Source: Victivallis vadensis
Lineage (GTDB): Bacteria; Verrucomicrobiota; Lentisphaeria; Victivallales; Victivallaceae
Length of the DNA: 64,000 bases
Assembly (NCBI RefSeq): GCF_003096415.1
Contig: NZ_QEKH01000010.1
Coordinates: 1-64,000 of the forward strand
Direction: 5' to 3'
Shown here: in pieces, positions 26,461-35,638 of the stretch
Position numbering within the stretch: position 1 is the first letter of the stretch
Layout: each line of letters starts with the position of its first letter
Program-made: the position numbers and the translations under genes
Notes under the pieces: generated by a model
Seen by the model: the letters and a program-made list of their open reading frames with translations, nothing else
What the model was told of the DNA's origin: nothing
The model's database searches: none

Positions 26461-27309
26461 TCATTGCCGAAATGCAATCCGCACGCTCACGAACCGGTCG
26501 CGGCGGGTGTAATCCGCAAGCACGTCGATCTCATCGAACCCGCCGAGCTTGACGAAAAGTTCCGCCAGGCGGGGCGCCTGCGGCGGCGAAAGCTCAAAGA
26601 TCGCCCGTCCGCCCGGATTCAAATGATCCGCAAGTTCGCGGGCGGCGCGTTCGATCAACCGGAAACCGCCGTCCGGGGCAGTCAGGGCGAGCTGCGGTTC
26701 AAAAAGCCGGACCTCCGGCTCAAGCGCCGGGTACTCTTCCTGCGTCACATACGGCAGATTCGCTCCGACCAGATCGAAGCGTTCCCCCGGCAATTCCGAA
26801 AAGAGATCCGACTGCAGGAAGCGCACTTCACCGCCGCAGCGGACGCGATTGCGCCGCGCAACCTCCAGCGCGTCGGAGCTGACGTCCACCGCCGTAATCC
26901 GCACGTCGGGGCGTTCCGCCGCAACCGCCAGCGCGATCGCTCCCGAACCGGTGCCGAGATCCAGCATCGAACCGCCCTCCGGCAGATGTTTGACCGCATA
27001 TTCCGCCAGCAGTTCCGTCTCCGGGCGCGGAATCAGCACGGCAGGCGTCACCTCAAGTTCCAGATCCATGAAATAGGCGACGCCGAGCAGATACTGCAGA
27101 GGTTCGCGGTTCGCGCGGCGGCGGGCCAGCTCCCGGATATGCCGCTCCAGCTCCGCCGGAACCGGTTCGCCGGCGCACAAAAAAAGTTCCGGCCGCGAAA
27201 TCCCGGCCAGCTCCGTAATCAGAAGGTCGCTGTCCACCGCCGCCGAAGCGATTCCGGCATCGGCGAACATCCCGACCAGTTCGCGGCGTAGTTCCGAATA
27301 GGTAATCAT
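26461..27309 (-). CDS. prmC: Peptide-chain release factor glutamine methyltransferase
   Basis: A 282-residue SAM-dependent methyltransferase that methylates the GGQ glutamine of RF1 and RF2. The N-terminal helical domain has REPLQYLLG, the entry to the methyltransferase fold IPRPETELL, and the SAM loop LDLGTGSGAIAL. The catalytic motif normally NPPY is NLPY here (GANLPYVTQEEY). prfA, its common neighbour, is not in the window. The ORF is stand-alone, between the two-component system and a regulator. Confidence 0.9.
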   Translation of the reverse strand: MITYSELRRELVGMFADAGIASAAVDSDLLITELAGISRPELFLCAGEPVPAELERHIRELARRRANREPLQYLLGVAYFMDLELEVTPAVLIPRPETELLAEYAVKHLPEGGSMLDLGTGSGAIALAVAAERPDVRITAVDVSSDALEVARRNRVRCGGEVRFLQSDLFSELPGERFDLVGANLPYVTQEEYPALEPEVRLFEPQLALTAPDGGFRLIERAARELADHLNPGGRAIFELSPPQAPRLAELFVKLGGFDEIDVLADYTRRDRFVSVRIAFRQ

Positions 27310-27426
27310 TCCTGCGGTATTCCCCCGTTATTATCATTTTTCATAATATAGCGGCAGAGGAATATTTTGCCAACCCGAACCTCCGGCAATCCCGCAATAG
27401 ATAATAATTCCGGCCGCCGGAGGCAT

Positions 27427-28566
27427 TCACAAACGGCGCAGGCTTTCGCGTTCGGTCAATTCCACATCGAGCAGCATTACCCTTGACCCGACTTCCCCGG
27501 GAGTGAAGATAATCTTCATTGCGGCGTCAATCATCACTTCAGCGGTGGAACCGGAAACGGCGGTCAGGCGCGGGCAGGTGAATTCCGCCTGCACCGTGTC
27601 AGAAAATGCCGTCACAATGCTGACATCCTCCGGGCACCGCAGCTTCAAGTCGGCCAAAGCCCGCAACGCCCCCGCCGCTCCCGATGCGGTATCGACCACC
27701 AGGGCGGTCACTTCCGGGTGATTCCGCATCACTTCAAGCGTCTGGTCGTAGGCGCATTTCATGGAACTGCCCCAGTTCTCCATGATTTTGACCGGTTTGG
27801 CGATATCGCTCCAGCGCATCTTACGGCGGCGGACCGCATCCTTCATTCCCCTGAGGCAACTGCGCGACGCGATGGTGGTGGGCAGCTCGTTCGGAATAAT
27901 GCCGATATGGCGGTGGCCGGCGGCGATCACCGCATCCATTTTCAGGAACCCGGACTGCACATGGTTGCGCCGGATGCAGAAAATATTCCGGTAAGAATCG
28001 ATATCCTCGATCTCTCCGGCCACCACCACCGGCACACCGATTTCGTCCAGCCGCCGGATCACGTTCGGCGTGAAACTGGTGCAACTGGCCAGAATGATCC
28101 CTTCGAGTTTCCGGCATTCCCGCACCAGCTCGAACAGCAGTTCGTAGTCGGAATCCGGCTGCATTTTCAGATTCAGCAGCAGCCGGTTGGAGCGCATCGC
28201 GGCGATTTCGGCACAATGCACTTTGCTCCAGATATCGAAACTGAAGAAATCGGGATAGACGATGATCACTTCACCGCGGACGCGGCGGCTTGCCGGAGAG
28301 CTTTTCATCATCTGGTTGCGCGGCAATACAAAACTGCCCACTCCGATCTTCCGGGAGACATATCCTTCGACGGCAAGATCCGCCAACACGCGCGTCATCG
28401 TCGAACGGCACACTCCGAATTCTTCGGCCAGCATCCGTTCCGGCGGCAGCTTCGCGCCGACCTCCAGTGCGACGATGCGGTCGAGCAGGGCCTGTTTTAC
28501 CTGATGACGGTTCAATGGAACGGTTCTCCCGGTTGCCGGAATTGCGATTTGATCATTGTATACCAT
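27427..28566 (-). CDS. GntR-type HTH regulator with LacI-like sensor domain
   Basis: A 379-residue transcription factor. A winged HTH of the GntR family (GAKLPPERMLAEEFGVCRST) occupies about residues 20-90, followed by a periplasmic-binding-protein-like domain (VIIVYPDFF, then LEGIILASC, GHRHIGIIPNE). This arrangement is common in regulators of sugar use. The ATG at 28566 stands 14 bases after the stop of the beta-helix gene, without a clear Shine-Dalgarno sequence, so coupling is likely. Probable target: its own operon with the pilin-like and beta-helix genes. Confidence 0.87.
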   Translation of the reverse strand: MVYNDQIAIPATGRTVPLNRHQVKQALLDRIVALEVGAKLPPERMLAEEFGVCRSTMTRVLADLAVEGYVSRKIGVGSFVLPRNQMMKSSPASRRVRGEVIIVYPDFFSFDIWSKVHCAEIAAMRSNRLLLNLKMQPDSDYELLFELVRECRKLEGIILASCTSFTPNVIRRLDEIGVPVVVAGEIEDIDSYRNIFCIRRNHVQSGFLKMDAVIAAGHRHIGIIPNELPTTIASRSCLRGMKDAVRRRKMRWSDIAKPVKIMENWGSSMKCAYDQTLEVMRNHPEVTALVVDTASGAAGALRALADLKLRCPEDVSIVTAFSDTVQAEFTCPRLTAVSGSTAEVMIDAAMKIIFTPGEVGSRVMLLDVELTERESLRRL

Positions 28567-28579
28567 ACCGGCGGAACCG

Positions 28580-30289
28580 TCATTTTTCAAGGAGTCCGAC
28601 CGCCTTTCCGGCGTCGTTCCGGAGCCTCCGGCCGCCGACTGCGCCGAAGGTGTTGCCGTCAAGCGTGACCTTGCCCCGGACATTGCCCAGAATCCGCACG
28701 CCGTCGCCGGTGGTGCTCTGAATGCGGTTGTTCCGGCACACCAGTTCGATTTCCGATTTGCCGCCCTGCAGCTTCACTGCGTCGTTCAGTCCGTTCCGGA
28801 TGGTGTTGTTTTCAATCACCGCGCCGGCGATCGGAGCTCCGGGAGAGTGAACCCAGATCGAACCGAACTTCTGGTTCCAGTTCACGCCGCCGCAATCGAC
28901 GATCCGGTTGCCGCGGACGGTCACCCCGTCGAACGGCCACGCACTGTGTCCGGTCGAAACCTGAATGCCCGCCACCGGCTGCGCCCCCCGGACGAGGTTG
29001 TTTTCGGCTGCAATATTCACTCCGCCGTACAACCCGATCCCGTTGCCCCACCAGTTCGACTCGGAGGTGTTGCGGCGAAACAGGATGTCGCTGTTGCTCC
29101 CGACGAGTCCTCCGCCCTTGTCGGTATTGGAAAACGCGGCGAAGGAGTCGTCGCCGTTGCCGCGCGCATGGCAGTTTTCGATCAGTACCCGGTGAGAATT
29201 GTTGTTGACGTTGATCCCGTCGGCCTTGTTGTTGCGGAACCGGCAGTTGCGGATCACTCCATCCCGGCAGTTCCCGATCCAGATGCCGACGCCGCACCGC
29301 TCAATCCAGAGATTCCGCAACTCAAAGTTCTCGCCGGAACCGACCACGCCGCGCTGGAACGGCTTTCCGCGCCGCCGGCTGAAACCGATCACGTGCAGGT
29401 CGCTGACCCTGATATTCCTGCCCGCCAGCCGGAAACCGAGGTTGCCGTTCCACGGCCCCTTGTCGGAAGGCAGCACATGGGTCATCAGCGTGGAGTGCCA
29501 CATGCCCGCGCCGCACACCGTGACGTTGTCCAATTCGAGGATGCCGTCCTGCCGGAACACGCCGCGCGGAATGTAGACTTTTTTCCCCTGTTTTTTCGCT
29601 TCCGCCACACACTTGCGCAACGCGGCGGTATCATCGGCGCCGTCGTCGGCCGTCGCGCCGAATTCAGTGACCGGCAGCGCATCCGGCGGGCAGGGCAACG
29701 GCGGCGGAACAAGTTCAAAATCGACCAGATCGATCACATAAAAAGGCGCATCGTCACCGGCGCTTTTCCGCAGCGTCAACACTGTTCCGGCCGGAAATTC
29801 CCGGTCCAGCAGCAGCCGCGCCTCATCGAAGAAATTGCGTGCGAAACCGCCCGGCTTCTGCGCAACCGCCGGATCTTCCAGCAGTCCGCCGTCGGAATCG
29901 GCATACAGCCAGGTATACCGGGAGTGAAGCGGAAGTTTCGCCGCCGGTCCGCCGTCGGCCAGCACGCTCAACGTCGCATCGATCCCGCCGCCCTGCGGCG
30001 CATCCGGGATGCAGCAGCGCACCACGATTGAATTGAACGGTTTTTCGGCTTTGAATGAGATCCGGTCGCCCTCCCGTTCCAGCCGGACCGCCCGGCGGGT
30101 CACCGCTTCCGCGGCGATATCACCGCGTTTTACCGATTGGAGCAGCGTGCCGGTGTATTCGGCATCCGCCGCAAAACAGGTGATGAAAGGCACGTCGGCC
30201 CCGGCCGCACCGGATGCCGCAGATGTATCCGCGCTTTGCACACAACAACTCAACAGCAGCGCAACCCCCGCAGTCAGGTACTGTTTCAT
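28580..30289 (-). CDS. Exported right-handed beta-helix protein (pectate-lyase-like)
   Basis: A 569-residue protein with a signal sequence (MKQYLTAGVALLLSC), possibly a lipoprotein at LLSC. From about residue 195 it has the Pectate_lyase_3 entry motif TEFGATADDGADDTAALRKC and YIPRGVFRQDGIL. Parallel beta-helix repeats follow, with recurring Asn ladders (GVIRNCRFRNNKADGINVNNN, then ENNLVRG, VRGNRIVDCGG). The family cleaves or binds polysaccharides. The start at 30289 has GGGAGAGAG upstream. Operon order is pilin-like, beta-helix, regulator. Confidence 0.85.
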   Translation of the reverse strand: MKQYLTAGVALLLSCCVQSADTSAASGAAGADVPFITCFAADAEYTGTLLQSVKRGDIAAEAVTRRAVRLEREGDRISFKAEKPFNSIVVRCCIPDAPQGGGIDATLSVLADGGPAAKLPLHSRYTWLYADSDGGLLEDPAVAQKPGGFARNFFDEARLLLDREFPAGTVLTLRKSAGDDAPFYVIDLVDFELVPPPLPCPPDALPVTEFGATADDGADDTAALRKCVAEAKKQGKKVYIPRGVFRQDGILELDNVTVCGAGMWHSTLMTHVLPSDKGPWNGNLGFRLAGRNIRVSDLHVIGFSRRRGKPFQRGVVGSGENFELRNLWIERCGVGIWIGNCRDGVIRNCRFRNNKADGINVNNNSHRVLIENCHARGNGDDSFAAFSNTDKGGGLVGSNSDILFRRNTSESNWWGNGIGLYGGVNIAAENNLVRGAQPVAGIQVSTGHSAWPFDGVTVRGNRIVDCGGVNWNQKFGSIWVHSPGAPIAGAVIENNTIRNGLNDAVKLQGGKSEIELVCRNNRIQSTTGDGVRILGNVRGKVTLDGNTFGAVGGRRLRNDAGKAVGLLEK

Positions 30290-30308
30290 TTTGCTTTCTC
30301 TCTCCCTG

Positions 30309-31097
30309 TTATTCAGCCAGTTCATATCTCTGATCATCCTTGTTGCAGCGGCCGTACCGGAAAACTCCATACTTCTGCCGGCCGCTCTCCACATGCCCGT
30401 CATACATCAGCACATTGGCCTGCAGCTTGTGAACGAGGCCGAGCGTGTCGAACGCCGCCTTGTAAAACTGCGAATACCCCTTTTCGCCGATATAATACCA
30501 GCTGTCGAACGTAGTCACGAACCGTGACGGAGAAACCGACTTTCCATCGGTCGTATCGTCGGTCCGGGCCGTCGAAGCCGCTTCGATGTCCACCGCCGTA
30601 AAACGGTTTCCGGAATTTTTCCAATAGCAGTTGAAATTTTTTGAGGTGTTGTCTTTGGTCCGGGCGCCCCGCTTTGCATAGCTCCAGTTCTCATGCTGAA
30701 AGAAGAACGGAGAACTGGCGGGACAGACCGCGATCCACGCATGTCCTTTCTTTTTCGTATTATATTTCGGCAGATAACCGAGATTCGCCATGCTGATCGC
30801 CCACCTTGCCTGATTCAAAGCTCCCGGAAACGACGGCGAAGCGGCCGCCTGCAGTCCCGGCCCGTACAGAAATTCATCGTAGTCGGAAATGTACTGAAAA
30901 TCGGCCAGACCGATCTGCTTCAGATTTCCCGAACACTGCACCGCCCTCGCCCGGTCCCGCGCCGAATTCAACGCCGGCAGCAGCAGCGATGCGAGAATTG
31001 CAATGATCGCTATCACGATGAGCAGCTCAATAAGCGTGAAATTACACGGCAATGATCTCCGGCCGACCTGTTTTTCTTCCATACCGCCTCTGTGCAT
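30309..31097 (-). CDS. Pilin-like protein with DUF1559-type C-terminus
   Basis: A 262-residue protein with the cleavage/methylation N-terminus [20 protein letters not shown] preceded by a 20-residue leader, then [23 protein letters not shown]. The C-terminal ending [10 protein letters not shown] matches the H-DG motif of this family. GGAGG lies 5 bases before the ATG at 31097; an ATG at 31082 also has AGAGG upstream. Stand-alone proteins of this type are thought to be membrane-anchored surface proteins. It leads the beta-helix operon. The broken gene at 4.4-5.1 kb is a relative. Confidence 0.9.
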   Translation of the reverse strand: MHRGGMEEKQVGRRSLPCNFTLIELLIVIAIIAILASLLLPALNSARDRARAVQCSGNLKQIGLADFQYISDYDEFLYGPGLQAAASPSFPGALNQARWAISMANLGYLPKYNTKKKGHAWIAVCPASSPFFFQHENWSYAKRGARTKDNTSKNFNCYWKNSGNRFTAVDIEAASTARTDDTTDGKSVSPSRFVTTFDSWYYIGEKGYSQFYKAAFDTLGLVHKLQANVLMYDGHVESGRQKYGVFRYGRCNKDDQRYELAE

Positions 31098-31152
31098 CCG
31101 ATCCTCCAAAATAAGAACCAAAATATTTTTTCAAAAATTGGATTACACATAT

Positions 31153-31181
31153 ATTATGACAAAAAGTATCCCTGATGTCAA
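31153..31181 (-). promoter_or_regulatory. Promoter of the pilin/beta-helix operon
   Basis: On the minus strand TTGACA (31176-31181), a 17 bp spacer and CATAAT (31153-31158). Confidence 0.65.
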
Positions 31182-31249
31182 GTCCTGCGGAAAAGATATT
31201 CGTTTTTTTACCGGCTGCGGGCAGAATTGCGAATCTGCCGGGCGGACGC

Positions 31250-31498
31250 CTATTTGCCGGAAGCCTCACGAACGATTTCGGCAAATTCCTGCGGAGAAAG
31301 CTCGGAAAGATGCTTGCCTTTGCGCGCCAGCTTCTCATTGACCTTGATCGCCGTTTCCGTCATCCGTTCATGCGTCTCCTCGGAGCCGCCGACCAGATAG
31401 AAATTGTCTCCTTTGGTCACCCGTTTGTGACCGTCCTGATTATCCAGGCCAACGCCCAGCATCAGGCCGTCCGGAGATGGTTTCGGGGTATTCTCCAT
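31250..31498 (-). CDS. Hypothetical 82-residue protein
   Basis: A small hydrophilic protein without a recognised domain. It begins MENTPKPSPDGLMLGVGLDN and ends in a helical segment (NEKLARKGKHLSELSPQEF). AAAGGAG sits 4 bases before the ATG, and it follows the phosphoesterase gene by 14 bp, so it is a true gene in that operon. Function unknown. Confidence 0.65.
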   Translation of the reverse strand: MENTPKPSPDGLMLGVGLDNQDGHKRVTKGDNFYLVGGSEETHERMTETAIKVNEKLARKGKHLSELSPQEFAEIVREASGK

Positions 31499-31512
31499 TA
31501 TACTCCTTTACT

Positions 31513-32967
31513 TCAGGGTTTGACCAGGATATCCGCGAAATCGCCGTTGTAACCGATCTTTCGCAACAGCCAGATATGCGGCTGCAGGAAGCCGAAGTTC
31601 GCGAGATTATGCGAATCCGTCCCGAAGCTCAGCTTCAAGCCTGCTTCAATCGCCCGGCGGGTGAATTCGGGATTCGCGGAATTCTGGTGAAAGTTGACTT
31701 CCGCCGCCATATTGTATTGTTTCAGCACTGCGATAATCCGGTCGAACCACGGTTCTTCATCGAAACCGCGCGCCGCCAGAATCCGGGTCGGATGCGCGAG
31801 CACGTTGATTCCCGCTTTGCCGTGGGCTTCGATCAGAGAGAGCAACTGCAATCCGCTCTCTTCCGCACTCAACCCCTGATCGATATAGTGGGTCGCCCCG
31901 ATCTTGAACGGCAGCGATTTCAGAATTTCCGGTTCCAGAACCGGCTCTCCCGCGCGGGAAACATCCACTTCAAAACTGACCCGGAATCGCGGGTCGGCCG
32001 TCGTCACATACTGTCGGAACAGCTTCATGCGCGGTTGAACCGCGGGCGAATCGAGTCCCTCATCGAACCAGCGGTGTCCCCAGAAATCCCGGTTGGTGTA
32101 ATACAACTGGCCGGAGTGTTCGGTAATCACCGCACCGGTCAGGTTCAACTGATCCATCAGGTCCGCCTCGATTCCGATGTCCATATTTTCACTGCAATAG
32201 GCGAACGGCGTATGGGTGTGGCAGTCGAACCACTCAAAACCGCCGGGCAGCCGGAACGATTCCACTTCAGTACGGACCGTGCCGTCGTCGCCCAGCTCGA
32301 CCATCGCATAGCGGAACGGACTTTCACACAGCGCCGGAACCGTCACATACGTACATTTACCATCGCTGAACTGCGGAACTCCCCGGTGACAGTGGGCGCC
32401 GACCGACAGCACACAGCCGGTCTCGTGCATCTTGCGGATCACCGCGTCATGATTCACATAGTTGTAAGGACAGTCAGCACCGGACGGCAGCACCGGAACA
32501 TGCTGGAATGCCACCAGATTTCCCGAAAAATTCCGACGCGCCCGATCGAAACGTTCCAGCTCCTGCGGCAGGCGTTCGGAATTGTAGCCGGGACGCTCCG
32601 GATCAGCCCAAAACGGAAGAATCCGGGCGTTTCCGATTTCCAGATAATCGGGCGGCTGCGGAAATACCTGATAGAACATTTCCGGCGCCGGATCGTGATT
32701 GCCGGGCAGAACCAGCACCGGAACCGGAATTTTTTTCAACAGTTCCGCAATCTCCTGCAACCTCCCGAATGCCGCATGGTCACATGCTCCGGCCGGATCG
32801 ATCAGATCGCCTCCGATCAGCACCGCGTCCGGCCAGCCTGTAATCATCAGCATCTTCACAAAGCGGTGCAGAAAAAAGTACGCGTACTCACCTTTGCGCT
32901 CCGGATGTTTCCAATTCGCCGTTTTCTGATAGTGCAAATCGGCGGCGACAGCAAGTTTCAGGCTCAT
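31513..32967 (-). CDS. Fusion of calcineurin-like metallophosphoesterase and PHP-domain phosphoesterase
   Basis: 484 residues with two metal-dependent phosphoesterase folds. The N-terminal half has the metallophosphoesterase motifs ADLH (residues 9-12), GGDLID, GNHD, and GAHCH. The C-terminal half is a PHP domain starting at Asp248 in DCHTHTPF, with ITEHSG, LAHPTRI and FGTDSHN. All expected metal ligands appear present in both. The substrates are unknown; nucleotide or sugar phosphates are possible. It overlaps the upstream thioesterase by 4 bp (ATGA). Confidence 0.87.
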   Translation of the reverse strand: MSLKLAVAADLHYQKTANWKHPERKGEYAYFFLHRFVKMLMITGWPDAVLIGGDLIDPAGACDHAAFGRLQEIAELLKKIPVPVLVLPGNHDPAPEMFYQVFPQPPDYLEIGNARILPFWADPERPGYNSERLPQELERFDRARRNFSGNLVAFQHVPVLPSGADCPYNYVNHDAVIRKMHETGCVLSVGAHCHRGVPQFSDGKCTYVTVPALCESPFRYAMVELGDDGTVRTEVESFRLPGGFEWFDCHTHTPFAYCSENMDIGIEADLMDQLNLTGAVITEHSGQLYYTNRDFWGHRWFDEGLDSPAVQPRMKLFRQYVTTADPRFRVSFEVDVSRAGEPVLEPEILKSLPFKIGATHYIDQGLSAEESGLQLLSLIEAHGKAGINVLAHPTRILAARGFDEEPWFDRIIAVLKQYNMAAEVNFHQNSANPEFTRRAIEAGLKLSFGTDSHNLANFGFLQPHIWLLRKIGYNGDFADILVKP

Positions 32968-33320
32968 TTTTCCACTCTTTCCAGTAATTTTTTGCAGCCG
33001 TGTTCATCGACCGCCACAAAAGTGCATTCCGCCCGGACTGCGACCTCATTTCCAACCCGTCCGGTCAGTTCAAAAGTCACACTGCTGCGCCCAAACCGAG
33101 ATTCTCCACCAGAAAAATCGATGATCTCTCCCGCCCGGACCGGTCTTGAAAGCACAATCTCCCCGAACCGGTATCCGACCATATGCGGTTCACCGGTGCA
33201 TTTCATGGCATGGATCGCAGCATGTTCCGCAACGAAATCAAGCATCCGGCCGCCGTAAAGCACACCGCCGAGGCTCAGGTCGAGCGTCTTTACCAGCCTG
33301 CTGCCAAGATGAGTTTCCAT
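32964..33320 (-). CDS. Hotdog-fold acyl-CoA thioesterase
   Basis: A 118-residue protein of the YciA/acyl-CoA hydrolase type: GGVLYGGRMLDFVAEHAA in the N-terminal helix region, with the potential catalytic Asp in MLDF, and FGRSSVTFELTGRV in the sheet. It probably hydrolyses acyl-CoA. First gene of a three-gene minus operon with the double phosphoesterase and the small protein. Confidence 0.85.
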   Translation of the reverse strand: METHLGSRLVKTLDLSLGGVLYGGRMLDFVAEHAAIHAMKCTGEPHMVGYRFGEIVLSRPVRAGEIIDFSGGESRFGRSSVTFELTGRVGNEVAVRAECTFVAVDEHGCKKLLERVEK

Positions 33321-33475
33321 CGTCGTTCTGTCTCCGCAATTCTTTTGCGGTTTAATATACTATATCTCCGCAATTCCTGCAACCCGGCATTCCCTGCAAA
33401 CAGGGGGATTTCAGAGTAGTTGATTTTGGCTGAAATAAAAAATAAAAAAATATCGATGTTTTTATATCGAATGGG

Positions 33476-33505
33476 TTGAAATTTCCGTTTTTCCTCTTAT
33501 ATTAT
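33476..33505 (+). promoter_or_regulatory. Orphan sigma-70-like promoter
   Basis: TTGAAA (33476-33481), an 18 bp spacer and TATTAT (33500-33505) on the plus strand, with no coding gene downstream before the terminator at 33604. Confidence 0.45.
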
Positions 33506-33511
33506 ATGGCA

Positions 33512-33637
33512 ACGCAAGATGATAGAGGTTGATGTAAAAAAAATTGTAATTTCCGGTTTCAAGCCGGTTTAATATATTTCCCTGTTCCCTTTTCCCTTCT
33601 CCCGGCCGGGTGCCTCCCTGTACCCGGCCACTTTTTT
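33512..33637 (+). ncRNA. Possible small RNA of about 125 nt
   Basis: Between a promoter-like sequence and a terminator (stem GGCCGGGT / ACCCGGCC at 33604-33629, then ACTTTTTT) lies a stretch with no ORF of note. It contains a hairpin CCGGTTTCAAGCCGG. Flanking genes are both on the minus strand, so the terminator does not belong to them. I cannot assign an RNA family. Confidence 0.35.
33604..33637 (+). terminator. Rho-independent terminator, plus strand
   Basis: An eight-base GC stem GGCCGGGT / ACCCGGCC with a 10-base loop, followed by ACTTTTTTG. Confidence 0.75.
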
Positions 33638-33675
33638 GTCCGGATTCCGGTATGAAATGAATAGCGTGGCGCAGA

Positions 33676-34380
33676 TCAATAAGGGCGGGTATAGCACGCC
33701 CCGTTGCCGGCGGCGCCGTAACTGACCCACATCAGTTCGCGTGGATTCGCGCGCAGGAAAAGGTCGCCGTTTCCCTGAATCGACGGATCGGCTTCATTTC
33801 CGGCCGCCTGCCAGCCGCGTGACCGCAGGAAATCGGAGGTGTTGCGCAACAGTTGCTCCGGGGAATTTCCGCTGTTTTCAAAGGAGCCGTAAACTGCTTT
33901 GCGTCCGGGAAACTCCACAACCTGAACGGCCTTCGCCCCAACCGGCAGCGGCGGCAGCGATGCGGGCCATTCCCCCGGCCCCGGCAGCTTCAATGGAGAA
34001 GTGATGCAGAACATCGTCAGCGGTTTCCCGTCTCCCGAATTCACGATCAGCCACCGTTCCACTTGTTTTTCACCGGTTTTGTAAGCGACCCGGATGGTAT
34101 CGCCGGCGGCGCGAAGCTCTTTCGGATCAAAGTTCCCCTTCAAAAAAAGAATCAGGTTGTCGAACGTCGAATCGATGCGCCGGACTTCCAGTTTCAGGCG
34201 CACCCCGTTCACGATCATCGGTTCGATAAGCAGTATTTCCCGGTCGATTCCTGGAATCGAATCCACTTTGGAACTCAACACCGATCCGCCGCCGGAATAC
34301 GGCCACAGGGTAAATACTTCCGCGCGAACGGCAAAAAAGAAGAGGAACATTATGAAGACGAATATGCTTTTTCGCATCAT
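33676..34380 (-). CDS. Exported protein of unknown function
   Basis: 234 residues with a signal peptide (MRKSIFVFIMFLFFFAVRA). The mature part begins EVFTLWPYSGGGS and contains a Pro-rich linker (LPGPGEWPASLPPLP) and a C-terminal WVSYGAAGNGACY. No family is recognised. AAGGA lies 8 bases before the ATG at 34380. A LacI-type operator sits just upstream, so it may belong to a sugar regulon. Confidence 0.7.
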   Translation of the reverse strand: MMRKSIFVFIMFLFFFAVRAEVFTLWPYSGGGSVLSSKVDSIPGIDREILLIEPMIVNGVRLKLEVRRIDSTFDNLILFLKGNFDPKELRAAGDTIRVAYKTGEKQVERWLIVNSGDGKPLTMFCITSPLKLPGPGEWPASLPPLPVGAKAVQVVEFPGRKAVYGSFENSGNSPEQLLRNTSDFLRSRGWQAAGNEADPSIQGNGDLFLRANPRELMWVSYGAAGNGACYTRPY

Positions 34381-34396
34381 AATCATTCCTTTACAA

Positions 34397-34410
34397 TGAA
34401 AACGTTTCCT
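34397..34410. promoter_or_regulatory. LacI/cre-like operator
   Basis: On the minus strand AGGAAACGTTTTCA is a near-palindrome sharing GGAAACG and the pseudo-dyad form with the operator at 6215-6228. It lies 17 bases before the exported-protein gene. Confidence 0.4.
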
Positions 34411-34441
34411 GATCGCCAACTCCCGGCAATGCTTTATGCTT

Positions 34442-35638
34442 TTACCTTTTAAGTGTCGCGAGAAAATGCTCCATGCGGTTTACCGCTTCGATGATATCCT
34501 CGGCGCTTGCCGCGTAGCAGCACCGCACGAATCCTTCGCCGCACGCGCCGAACGCCGAGCCCGGCACGACCGCCACTTTTTCAGCTTTCAACAACTCTTC
34601 CGCAAACTCTGTCGAACTCAATCCCGTCGACCTGATCGACGGAAATGCGTAAAACGCCCCTTTCGGCATCAGGCACTCCAGCCCGATCCGGTTGAAGCCG
34701 TTGACCATCAGGTCGCGGCGTTCATGATAGCTGTCCCGCATCTGCTGCATCGACTTCGTGCCGTTGCGCAACGCTTCCAGCGCCGCTTCCTGCGCCATCG
34801 TCGACGCGCACATGATCGAATACTGGTGAACCTTCATCATCGCGTCGATGATCTCCCGCGGCCCGCAGGCGTAACCCACCCGCCATCCGGTCATCGCGAA
34901 CGCCTTCGAAAAACCGTGCAGGAAAATCGTCCGCTCCCGCATTCCCGGCAGCGACGCGATCGAAACATGTTCGCCTTCATACAGCAGTTCGGAGTAGATT
35001 TCGTCGGTCAGTACGATCAGGTCGTGTTCAACCGCAATCTCGGCGACCTTTTCCAGATTTTCGCGGGACATCACCGCGCCGGTCGGATTGCACGGGAAAT
35101 TCAGCAGCAGCGCCCGGCTTTTCGGCGTGATCTTACGAAGCAGAATCTCCGGGTCGAGTGCAAAACCGTCCTTCGCATAAGTTTCGACCACCACGGGCAC
35201 GCCGTGCGCCATGCGGATTTCAGCCGGATACGACACAAAACACGGCTCAGTGTAAATCACTTCATCGCCCGGATTCACCAGTGCGCGCATCGCGATATCC
35301 AGCGCCTCGCTGACGCCGATGGTGACGATGCACTCGTTTTTCGGATCGTATTTGACGTGGTAATTCTCCTCCACATAGCGGCAGATTTCCCGGCGCAGCG
35401 CCGGAGTGCCGAGGTTGGAGGTGTAGCTGGTATGCCCTTTTTCCAGCGAAAAAATCCCGGTTTCCCGGATGGTCCACGGCGTGGTGAAATCGGGTTCCCC
35501 GACGCCGAGGCTGATCACATCGTCCATCGTATTGACCAGATCGAAAAAGCGGCGGATGCCGCTCTTGGGCAGACTTTGGATATGGTCGGCAACCAACGGC
35601 CTACGGACACACTTTGAGTCGTTCATATTCTTCATCAC
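34442..35638 (-). CDS. PLP-dependent class I/II aminotransferase
   Basis: 398 residues of fold-type I. The PLP Lys is in HGFSKAFAMTGWRVGY; the NPTG motif is FPCNPTGAV, the Asp that contacts the pyridine is in LTDEIYSEL, and the substrate-carboxylate Arg is in FVRCCYA. It probably transaminates an amino acid such as aspartate or an aromatic residue. It overlaps the Lrp-type regulator by 38 bp; the same pairing is common in Firmicutes. A start at the ATG at 35626 is also possible. Confidence 0.9.
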   Translation of the reverse strand: MMKNMNDSKCVRRPLVADHIQSLPKSGIRRFFDLVNTMDDVISLGVGEPDFTTPWTIRETGIFSLEKGHTSYTSNLGTPALRREICRYVEENYHVKYDPKNECIVTIGVSEALDIAMRALVNPGDEVIYTEPCFVSYPAEIRMAHGVPVVVETYAKDGFALDPEILLRKITPKSRALLLNFPCNPTGAVMSRENLEKVAEIAVEHDLIVLTDEIYSELLYEGEHVSIASLPGMRERTIFLHGFSKAFAMTGWRVGYACGPREIIDAMMKVHQYSIMCASTMAQEAALEALRNGTKSMQQMRDSYHERRDLMVNGFNRIGLECLMPKGAFYAFPSIRSTGLSSTEFAEELLKAEKVAVVPGSAFGACGEGFVRCCYAASAEDIIEAVNRMEHFLATLKR

